A DNA stretch of 64,000 nt from NCBI GenBank assembly GCA_017308575.1, contig JAFKEQ010000005.1, positions 1-64,000 of the forward strand, in the 5' to 3' direction. The stretch is from Afipia sp. (GTDB lineage: Bacteria; Pseudomonadota; Alphaproteobacteria; Rhizobiales; Xanthobacteraceae). The translations under genes and the position numbers were made by a program. Positions 8,417-15,769 of this stretch are shown here, piece by piece (within the stretch, counting starts at the first letter, position 1; the number at the start of each line of letters is the position of its first letter). The notes beneath the pieces were generated by a model that made no database searches, had not been told where the DNA came from, and was given only the letters and a program-made list of their open reading frames with translations.

Positions 8417-9876
8417 GATCGCCTCGCGGGAATTGTCATCGGCGACGGCCGGATTTCGGCATTGGCCCGAACCGACTCCAGCGGCTGCACGTAATCCATG
8501 TGACCGCCGAGTGCGGCATAGTCCGACAGCCGCAACGTGAATTCGATCGGCGCGACCAGCGCCGGTGTCGGCACATAGCCGAACGCGCCCTGCGGAAGCT
8601 GCGTCACGTCGACCATGAAAGTGATGCCGCCACCCGGCCACACATAGACCGGCGCGCCGCCGCAGGTCACCGACGTCAGCGCATCCTTCACCGAGCGCGT
8701 CAACCGCACCGGATTCTCGGTGACACCGGAGCGAAGCGAGCCGCCCGCGCCGCCCATGAACAGCACGGTGCAAAGTGCGGGTTCGCAATTTTCCTGAATC
8801 CGCTCTACGGAAAACTGAAGATCGGGCGGCATTATCTTCTCGACCGGCTTCAACTCGTCGTCCAGTTCGAAATATGCCGCGTGTTCGCCCGTGGTGCTGA
8901 CCATCAGCATGCGCAAACCCGGCCGCGCTTCCTTGGGATCGAACGGCCCCAGCACCGAAAGCGGATCGGAAATGTTGGTGCCGCCCCATCCCGTGCCGGG
9001 ATCGGCCACCTGGAAATAACGGCCGGGCGTCGAGCGGCGGCCTTTCATCTTGATTCCGGTATCGGGAATGTCGAGCAGCTTGCCGGCCTGATGTTCGGAC
9101 AGAACGCCGGTGATGTGATCGTCCACCACAACAACTTCATCGACCTTGCCGAGCCACTGCTTGGCGAACATGCCGATGGTCGCCGAGCCGCAGCCGACGC
9201 GCATCCGCTCCTCGAGCACGCCATTGACGATGGGCGGACGGCCCGCCTGCACCACCACGGTCGATCCGCCATCCACCGTCAGTTCAACGGCCTTGCCATT
9301 AGAAAGATCCATCAGTGTATCGCAGGTGACGCGGCCTTCCTTCTTCGAGCCGCCGGTCAGGTGATGCACGCCGCCGAGCGACAGCATCTGCGAGCCGTAT
9401 TCGCTGGTGGTGACGTGACCGACGGCTTCGCCCTGCGCGCGCACGGCAGCGGTCTCCGGGCCAAGATAGCGATCGGTGTCGATCTTCACCTTGACGCCGC
9501 AATAACTAAAGATTCCCTCGGTCACCACCGTGACCATATCGACGCCATCGACTTCAGAGGAAACGATGAACGGCGCAGGCTTGTAATCGGGATAAGTCGT
9601 GCCCGCACCGATCGCCGTGACAAAGACGCCGCGATCGTGAACGATCTTGCCGTCCCAGTCGCCGCTGGCCTGGAACGGCACCAGCTTGCCGCCGTGGCTG
9701 ACGGTGCGTTCCAGCACGATATGCGGATCGACGCGAACGAGTTCACCGTTGTTGTTGGCATAGCGATCGCATGCGCCCGCCGCGCCCGGCTTGATGTAGC
9801 ACATCACCGGACAGGCATCGCAGCGGATTTTGTCCGCGCTTCCCGATGGGACGATCGATGTCGCTTCAGTCGGCAT
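8413..9876 (-). CDS. hnr: 6-hydroxynicotinate reductase
   Basis: This 487-residue iron-sulfur flavoprotein resembles the E. barkeri enzyme that reduces 6-hydroxynicotinate to 1,4,5,6-tetrahydro-6-oxonicotinate. Near the N-terminus a cysteine set C-x2-C-x3-C-x9-C (CDACPVMC ... GACDRY) suits a [4Fe-4S] cluster. Further cysteines occur in VTCDTLMD, RVGCGSATIG, ENCEPALC and SVTCGGAP. The start at 9876 (MPTEATSI) is chosen because the operator at 9929-9942 would otherwise lie inside the gene; the longer frame is an open extension through the promoter. It is the first gene of an operon that includes UPF0280, DUF1185, a Liv-type transporter and marR. The electron donor is not evident. Confidence 0.82.
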   Translation of the reverse strand: MPTEATSIVPSGSADKIRCDACPVMCYIKPGAAGACDRYANNNGELVRVDPHIVLERTVSHGGKLVPFQASGDWDGKIVHDRGVFVTAIGAGTTYPDYKPAPFIVSSEVDGVDMVTVVTEGIFSYCGVKVKIDTDRYLGPETAAVRAQGEAVGHVTTSEYGSQMLSLGGVHHLTGGSKKEGRVTCDTLMDLSNGKAVELTVDGGSTVVVQAGRPPIVNGVLEERMRVGCGSATIGMFAKQWLGKVDEVVVVDDHITGVLSEHQAGKLLDIPDTGIKMKGRRSTPGRYFQVADPGTGWGGTNISDPLSVLGPFDPKEARPGLRMLMVSTTGEHAAYFELDDELKPVEKIMPPDLQFSVERIQENCEPALCTVLFMGGAGGSLRSGVTENPVRLTRSVKDALTSVTCGGAPVYVWPGGGITFMVDVTQLPQGAFGYVPTPALVAPIEFTLRLSDYAALGGHMDYVQPLESVRANAEIRPSPMTIPARRS

Positions 9877-9928
9877 GATCAAACTCACCTGCGAACCAAC
9901 ACAGACAGCCGAACCGCATCGGCGCTTT

Positions 9929-9942
9929 GTTCGTATACGAAC
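9929..9942. promoter_or_regulatory. GTATAC-centred operator for the reductase/transporter operon
   Basis: GTTCGTATACGAAC is a perfect 14-base palindrome 53 bases before the reductase start at 9876. It has the same core as the sites before enamidase and before nicA. The intergenic stretch 9943-10100 between this site and the nicA operator carries no gene I can support and presumably holds the divergent promoters. Confidence 0.78.
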
Positions 9943-10100
9943 GATGTTGCGCGTGGTCCCGAAAGCTGTCAAGCGCCCTCGCCCGCGAAAACCCGAACTG
10001 CCGAATAAAAACTCATTTGCCCAGCAGCCGTGTCCACAAAGCGTGCAATGCATCATGACGCGTTGTGCGGATCGCACGCACCGGTCATCGTTTGCTTGCA

Positions 10101-10116
10101 CGTTTGTATACAAACG
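10101..10116. promoter_or_regulatory. GTATAC-centred operator for the nicotinate dehydrogenase operon
   Basis: CGTTTGTATACAAACG is a perfect 16-base palindrome about 56 bases before the nicA ATG. It is the best copy of the shared motif. The preceding TTGCTTGCA could be part of a -35 region, in which case a bound regulator would cover the promoter and repress. Confidence 0.78.
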
Positions 10117-10171
10117 GTATCGTCGGGACTGCGCGGCGACAGTTTGCAGCGCAGCAGATCGGAACGCAACG

Positions 10172-10660
10172 ATGAGTCTGACGCCACCCACCGCCCGGCT
10201 GACGGTCAACGGCAAGGAGCATGAGGTCGCTGCTGCGCCCGACACCGCGCTGCTTTACGTGCTGCGAAACGATTTGGAACTCAATGGTCCGAAATACGGC
10301 TGCGGGCTCGGCGAATGCGGCGCATGCGCCGTGATCATCGATGGCGTCGCGGCGCGCTCGTGTGTGATCCCGATCAGCGGTTGCGCGCAGAGACATATCG
10401 TCACGCTGGAAGGCCTCGGCTCGCGCGACAATCCCGACCCCGTGCAAAGCGCCTTCATCGAAGAACAGGCCGCGCAATGCGGCTATTGCCTGAACGGCAT
10501 GATCATGACCACCAAGGCGCTGCTGATGCACAACCCGCGCCCGTCTGAAGATGAGATTCTGCAGACGCTGCGCTACAATCTGTGCCGGTGCGGCGCTCAT
10601 GTCGAAATCCTGCGCGCGGCAATGCGCGCAGCCGGTCATTCTCTTGACGCGAGAGAATGA
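10172..10660 (+). CDS. nicA: Nicotinate dehydrogenase, [2Fe-2S] subunit (NicA type)
   Basis: This 162-residue protein is the small iron-sulfur subunit of a xanthine-dehydrogenase-family hydroxylase. A plant-type [2Fe-2S] motif (CGLGECGAC ... RSC, residues about 41-64) is followed by the second, helical cluster domain (CGYCLNGM ... CRCGAHVEI). It passes electrons from the molybdenum site in NicB to that subunit's haems. The start at 10172 (MSLTPPTARL) follows the operator and a GCAACG stretch; the frame is open further upstream, but those residues do not fit the family. The stop overlaps the nicB start (ATGATGA), implying coupled translation. Confidence 0.88.
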   Translation: MSLTPPTARLTVNGKEHEVAAAPDTALLYVLRNDLELNGPKYGCGLGECGACAVIIDGVAARSCVIPISGCAQRHIVTLEGLGSRDNPDPVQSAFIEEQAAQCGYCLNGMIMTTKALLMHNPRPSEDEILQTLRYNLCRCGAHVEILRAAMRAAGHSLDARE

Positions 10661-13600
10661 TGACCGCAGCCGACTCCTCCGCAGAACCAAGCGCGCCCCT
10701 CTCCGGCTCGCTGTCTGTCGTTCGTCCGGCAGCCAGCAAGGACGCGACAGGGTTTGATATCTTCATCAAGATCACCGCCGACGGCAGCGTGACCGCGTTC
10801 AACGGCCATGTCGATCTCGGCACCGGCATCCGCACCGCACTCGCACAGATCGTCGCGGAAGAACTCGATGTCTCCTTTGCGCGGGTCATTGTCGTGCTGG
10901 GCGACACATCACGCGTGCCCAATCAGGGCCCCACCATCGCCAGCGAGACTATTCAGATCACCGCGGTGCCATTGCGCAAGGCGGCGGCGCAGGCGCGTCA
11001 CTTCCTGATGAAACGCGCGGCGGAAAAGCTCGAGCTTCCGGACAGCGAACTTGTTATTGAGGATGGCCTGATCCGCGGCCATAACCGCAGTGTCAGTTAT
11101 GGCGAACTAATCGGCGACGAAATCATCCGCCTCGAACTCACCGATGACGTTACGGTGAAGAAAGCCGACGATTACAAGATCGTCGGGCAATCCCAGCCGC
11201 GAGTCGATCTGCCAGCGAAAGCCACCGGCGAACTGGTCTATGTGCATGATGTGCGTGTGCCCGGCATGCTGCATGGCCGCGTGGTGCGTCCGCCCTATGC
11301 GGGCGTCGATGCCGGACCGTTCGTTGGAACAAGCCTGATCGCCGTCGACGAATCCTCGGTCAGCGACATTCCCGGTCTTGTCGCGGTCGTGCAGATCGGC
11401 GATTTCGTCGGCGTGGTCGCTGAACGCGAAGAGAACGCGATCAAGGCAGCGGCGCAGCTCAGGGTGACGTGGAAGGATACGCCGTCGCTTCCCGACTTGA
11501 AGAACGTCGAAACCGCGCTGCGCGCCAATCCGAGCAAGCCGCGCACGCTGCTCGACAAGGGTGACGTGGATGGCGCTATTGCCGGCGCAGACAAGCCGAT
11601 CAAGCGAACCTATGTCTGGCCGTATCAGATGCATGGTTCGATCGGTCCGTCCTGTTCGGTCGCGGATGTCCAGGGGGATATCGTGCGCGTGTGGTCCGGC
11701 ACCCAGAATCCGCATGTGCTGCGGACCGATCTCGCGCTTCTTCTTGGGCGGCCGGAATCGCAGATCGACGTGATCCGTCTGGAAGCGTCCGGCTGCTACG
11801 GGCGCAACTGCGCGGACGACGTATCGGCCGATGCCGTTCTGTTGTCGCGCGCGGTAGGACGGCCCGTGCGCGTGCAACTCACGCGCGAACAGGAACATGC
11901 CTGGGAGCCGAAGGGCACCGCGCAACTGATGGATGTCAACGGCGGCCTGAATGCCGACGGCAGCGTCGCGGCCTATGATTTCGCCACGCGCTATCCATCG
12001 AACGGCGCGCCGACACTGGCCTTGCTGCTCACCGGGACGATCTCGCCGGCCGCCGCCGTTTTCGAGATGGGCGACCGCACCGCGATCCCGCCCTACGATT
12101 ACGATGCCATGCGCGTGGTCGCGCACGATATGCCGCCGATCGTGCGTGCATCGTGGCTTCGCGGCGTCTCGGCTCTGCCCAATACATTCGCGCATGAATC
12201 CTACATCGACGAACTGGCGACCGAAGCCGGCGTCGATCCGATCGAATATCGGCTGCGCTACCTGAAGGACCCGCGCGCGGTCGATCTCGTCAAGGCGGTT
12301 GCCAAGCGGGCCGAATGGGAGCCGCGTCCGGTCTGGAAAGAGCCAGAGGCAGAAGGTGACATCGTGCGCGGACGCGGCTTTGCCTACGCGCTCTATGTGC
12401 ATGGTCCGTTTCCCGGCAAGCCCGCAGCGTGGTCGGCGTGGATCGCGGACGTCGCGGTAAATAGGGCGACCGGCGATGTCGCCGTGACGCGCGTGGTGGC
12501 CGGGCAAGACACCGGCATGATGATCAATCCGGCTGGCGTGCGGCATCAGCTCACCGGCAATGTGATCCAGTCCACCAGCCGCGCGCTGATGGAGGAAGTC
12601 TCTTTCGACCGCAATACGGTGACCAGCCGCGAATGGGGCTCCTATCCCATCATCAAGTTTCCCGAACTGCCGAAGATCGACGTTCTGCTGCTGCCGCGCC
12701 AGAACGAGGAGCCGCGCGGTGCGGGCGAATCCGCATCGGTGCCGAGCGCGGCGGCCATCGCCAACGCGATCTTCGATGCGACCGGCGTGCGCTTTCGTGA
12801 ACTGCCCTTCACGCCCGAGCGGATTCTTGCGGGCCTGAACGGCGACAAACCTCCCCCGCCGAAAGCCCTGCCCGGCGCGGCGACGTCCGAGCGTCCCGTA
12901 CTGGAAACGCGCAGCCCGTTTGCCAAACCGCGCAATATCATCACCGGCATCGCAGCCGCCTGCGCAGCGGCAATCAGTGTCGCAGCAGCAGTCCTGCCAT
13001 GGCGCGCGATTCCACCCATCGCCCGCCCGGATATCTCGACCTATTCCACCGCGACCATCGCGCGCGGCGAGCAACTTGCCGCACTCGGCGACTGCGCCGT
13101 GTGCCACACCGCAACCAACGGCATCATCAACGCCGGCGGCCGCGCTCTGGAAACGCCGTTCGGCGTCATCTACAGCACCAATATCACCCCCGATGCCGAA
13201 ACCGGCATCGGCGCGTGGTCCTATCCGGCGTTCGAGCGCGCGATGCGCGAAGGTATTCACCGCGACGGGCGGCAGCTCTATCCCGCGTTCCCGTACAACC
13301 ATTTCGCCAAGACCACCGATGCCGATCTGCAGGCGCTCTACGCCTATCTCATGGCGCAGCCGGCAGTGCGCGCGGTCAACCGCGACACGAAGCTCGCCTT
13401 TCCGTTCAATCTTCGCCCGCTGATGGCGGGCTGGAATGCACTGTTTCATGATCCGGCGGCGTTTCAGCCAGACGCTACGCGCTCCGATATCTGGAATCGC
13501 GGTGCCTATCTGGTGGAAAGTCTCGGCCATTGCGGTGCGTGCCATACGCCGCGCAACGCGCTCGGCGCGGAGCGAACATCAAAGGCCTATCTCGCGGGGG

Positions 13601-14220
13601 GCGAGGCCGATGGCTGGGAAGCGCCGGCGCTGACCTCGCTGTCCCATGCGCCGATCCCGTGGAGCGAGGACGAGCTTTTCGCCTATCTGCGGACCGGCTT
13701 CTCGCGCTTTCACGGCGTCGCTGCCGGGCCGATGGCTCCCGTCGTGAAGAATCTCGCGAGCGTTCCCGATAGCGACATCCGCGCCATGGCGGTCTATCTC
13801 GCCTCCTTCAACGACAAGGCGCTGGATCGTCCCGCGGAGGATGCGTTGGCCGCGCAACTGGAATCCTCGACCGGCGCCGGGATGACCAGATCGTCCATGG
13901 GCGCACGCATCTATGAAGGTGCCTGCGCTGTCTGCCATCAGGTCGGCGGGCCGATGCTGTTCGGCGCCCGGCCCTCGCTCGCGCTGAACAGCAACCTGCA
14001 CAGCGCCACGCCCGACAATCTCGTCCAGGTCGTCCTGCACGGCATCGATGCGCCGGTGTCCAGCGACCTCGGCTATATGCCCGCATTCAGGAACAGCCTG
14101 AACGACGAGCAGGTCGCAGAGCTTGTCTCCTATCTCCGGCAGCAGTTCGCACCGGACAAGACGCCATGGACCGACGTGGCCGCAACCGTCGGCAAAATCC
14201 GGCGTATGGCTACGCCCTGA
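10657..14220 (+). CDS. nicB: Nicotinate dehydrogenase, molybdopterin-cytochrome c subunit (NicB type)
   Basis: This 1187-residue fusion oxidises nicotinate to 6-hydroxynicotinate. Residues 1 to about 735 are the molybdopterin-binding aldehyde oxidase/xanthine dehydrogenase large-subunit fold (GHVDLGTGIRTALAQI near the start, EASGCYGRNCADD in the middle, PRGAGESASVPSAAAIANAI with the catalytic-type glutamate near its end). A hydrophobic segment near residues 762-783 probably anchors the protein in the membrane. The rest has three cytochrome c CxxCH sites: CAVCH near 812, CGACH near 958 and CAVCH near 1089. The layout matches Pseudomonas NicB, so electrons should enter the respiratory chain rather than NAD. 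No FAD subunit is encoded nearby, consistent with this type. Confidence 0.87.
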   Translation: MMTAADSSAEPSAPLSGSLSVVRPAASKDATGFDIFIKITADGSVTAFNGHVDLGTGIRTALAQIVAEELDVSFARVIVVLGDTSRVPNQGPTIASETIQITAVPLRKAAAQARHFLMKRAAEKLELPDSELVIEDGLIRGHNRSVSYGELIGDEIIRLELTDDVTVKKADDYKIVGQSQPRVDLPAKATGELVYVHDVRVPGMLHGRVVRPPYAGVDAGPFVGTSLIAVDESSVSDIPGLVAVVQIGDFVGVVAEREENAIKAAAQLRVTWKDTPSLPDLKNVETALRANPSKPRTLLDKGDVDGAIAGADKPIKRTYVWPYQMHGSIGPSCSVADVQGDIVRVWSGTQNPHVLRTDLALLLGRPESQIDVIRLEASGCYGRNCADDVSADAVLLSRAVGRPVRVQLTREQEHAWEPKGTAQLMDVNGGLNADGSVAAYDFATRYPSNGAPTLALLLTGTISPAAAVFEMGDRTAIPPYDYDAMRVVAHDMPPIVRASWLRGVSALPNTFAHESYIDELATEAGVDPIEYRLRYLKDPRAVDLVKAVAKRAEWEPRPVWKEPEAEGDIVRGRGFAYALYVHGPFPGKPAAWSAWIADVAVNRATGDVAVTRVVAGQDTGMMINPAGVRHQLTGNVIQSTSRALMEEVSFDRNTVTSREWGSYPIIKFPELPKIDVLLLPRQNEEPRGAGESASVPSAAAIANAIFDATGVRFRELPFTPERILAGLNGDKPPPPKALPGAATSERPVLETRSPFAKPRNIITGIAAACAAAISVAAAVLPWRAIPPIARPDISTYSTATIARGEQLAALGDCAVCHTATNGIINAGGRALETPFGVIYSTNITPDAETGIGAWSYPAFERAMREGIHRDGRQLYPAFPYNHFAKTTDADLQALYAYLMAQPAVRAVNRDTKLAFPFNLRPLMAGWNALFHDPAAFQPDATRSDIWNRGAYLVESLGHCGACHTPRNALGAERTSKAYLAGGEADGWEAPALTSLSHAPIPWSEDELFAYLRTGFSRFHGVAAGPMAPVVKNLASVPDSDIRAMAVYLASFNDKALDRPAEDALAAQLESSTGAGMTRSSMGARIYEGACAVCHQVGGPMLFGARPSLALNSNLHSATPDNLVQVVLHGIDAPVSSDLGYMPAFRNSLNDEQVAELVSYLRQQFAPDKTPWTDVAATVGKIRRMATP

Positions 14221-14283
14221 TAATGGAATAAAATCTCAGTCCGGTGACTGGCTGCCCGCCAAAGAGGCAGATATGATCCGCGC

Positions 14284-15588
14284 ATGGCTATTACAGATAT
14301 CGCTTCACGGACCTACAACCATGGCTGGCGGCTCGATCCCATCGTGCGCAGCCTGCTCGATACGGACTTCTACAAGCTTCTGATGCTTCAGATGATCCGG
14401 GAGTTCTATCCGAACGAGCATGTCACCTTTTCGGTGATCAACCGCACGCATTCCGTGCGTCTGGGCGACATCATCGACGAAAATGAGCTTCGCGCCCAGC
14501 TCGACCATGCCCGCACGGTCCGCTTCACCAAGAAGGAATTAATCTGGCTCGCCGGTAACACATTCTACGGCAAGACCCAGATGTTCTCGCCGGACTTCAT
14601 TAGTTGGCTCGCGACGTTCCAGCTTCCGGAATACGAACTGCACACGGTCGATGGCCAGTATGAACTGCATTTTCATGGACCGTGGACCCACACCACCATG
14701 TGGGAAATCCCGGCGCTCGCCATCATCAACGAACTGCGCTCGCGTCAGGCGATGAAGGGCCAGGGACGCTTCGTGCTCGACGTGCTCTATGCCCGAGCCA
14801 AGGCCAAGCTGTGGACCAAGGTGGAGCGGCTGCGCAAGCTCGATGGCCTGCGGCTGTCGGACTTCGGCACCCGGCGGCGGCACGGCTTCCTGTGGCAGCG
14901 CTGGTGCGTCGAGGCGGTCAAGGAAGGCCTCGGTCCGGCCTTCACAGGAACATCCAACGTCCTGCTGGCGATGGACAATGATCTCGAAGCCATCGGCACC
15001 AACGCGCATGAACTGCCGATGGTCGCGGCGGCGCTAGCAAAGAGCGACGAGGAATTACGCTGGGCACCCTATCTCATTCTCGACCAGTGGCGGCACACTT
15101 ATGACGGCAACCTGCTGATCGCCCTGCCCGACGCCTTCGGCACCAAGGCGTTCCTGCGCGACGCGCCGGAATGGGTCGCCGACTGGACCGGCTTCCGTCC
15201 CGACAGTGCGCCGCCGATCGCGGCCGGCGAAGAAATCATCCAGTGGTGGAAGCAGAAGGGCCGCGATCCGCGAGAAAAGCTGCTGATTTTCTCGGACGGC
15301 ATGGATGTCGGATCGATCGAGGAAACGCATCTACATTTCGCCGGACGTGTCCGGACCAGTTTCGGCTGGGGCACCAACCTCACCAACGATTTCGTCGGTT
15401 GCGCGCCGGACGGCACCGCCGATCTCGATCCGATCTCGCTGGTCTGCAAGGTCACCTCAGTGAATGGGCAGCCCGCCGTGAAGCTGTCGGACAATCCCGA
15501 AAAGGCCACCGGCAATCCCGCCGAGATCGACCGGTATCTGCGGGTGTTCGGAAATGCAGGCCGGGTGCGCGCCGCCGTGCATGTGTAG
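14284..15588 (+). CDS. pncB: Nicotinate phosphoribosyltransferase
   Basis: This 434-residue cytoplasmic enzyme joins nicotinate to PRPP to make nicotinate mononucleotide for NAD salvage. Typical motifs are [15 protein letters not shown] and [14 protein letters not shown] at the start, [16 protein letters not shown] (residues about 195-210), [12 protein letters not shown], and [11 protein letters not shown] with [10 protein letters not shown] near the C-terminus. Length and motifs are complete. It starts 63 bases after nicB on the same strand, so nicotinate can be drawn either to NAD or to catabolism from one locus. It may be a read-through gene of the nicAB unit or have its own promoter in the short gap. 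Confidence 0.93.
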   Translation: MAITDIASRTYNHGWRLDPIVRSLLDTDFYKLLMLQMIREFYPNEHVTFSVINRTHSVRLGDIIDENELRAQLDHARTVRFTKKELIWLAGNTFYGKTQMFSPDFISWLATFQLPEYELHTVDGQYELHFHGPWTHTTMWEIPALAIINELRSRQAMKGQGRFVLDVLYARAKAKLWTKVERLRKLDGLRLSDFGTRRRHGFLWQRWCVEAVKEGLGPAFTGTSNVLLAMDNDLEAIGTNAHELPMVAAALAKSDEELRWAPYLILDQWRHTYDGNLLIALPDAFGTKAFLRDAPEWVADWTGFRPDSAPPIAAGEEIIQWWKQKGRDPREKLLIFSDGMDVGSIEETHLHFAGRVRTSFGWGTNLTNDFVGCAPDGTADLDPISLVCKVTSVNGQPAVKLSDNPEKATGNPAEIDRYLRVFGNAGRVRAAVHV

Positions 15589-15769
15589 ACGACCAGGATC
15601 GTCTCGCTGACCATGCTGCCGCAGCGTTCCTGCCCCTGATAACCGTCCGCGAACATTCAGCGAAAACAATCCCGATCGTCATGGAAGACCATCGGGAAAT
15701 TCGCTATGGATCGGCATGATGTCGGATGACCTCCGATATATCCATTTCATTTGATCGCATTGCCGCACC

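Noticed and set aside
7496..8989. Long frame suggesting a 497-residue UPF0280 protein
   Set aside because: The extra N-terminal part is antisense-like arginine-rich translation through the reductase gene in another frame. The conserved part begins at 8416, where the ATG overlaps the reductase stop.
8413..10245. Extended 610-residue start for the 6-hydroxynicotinate reductase
   Set aside because: The extension would contain both operators and the divergent promoter region and overlap nicA; the natural start is at 9876.
11107..13545. 812-codon open frame antisense to nicB
   Set aside because: It is a shadow of the GC-rich nicB codons on the other strand. The translation is arginine/histidine/aspartate-rich with no fold, while the plus strand encodes a complete known enzyme.
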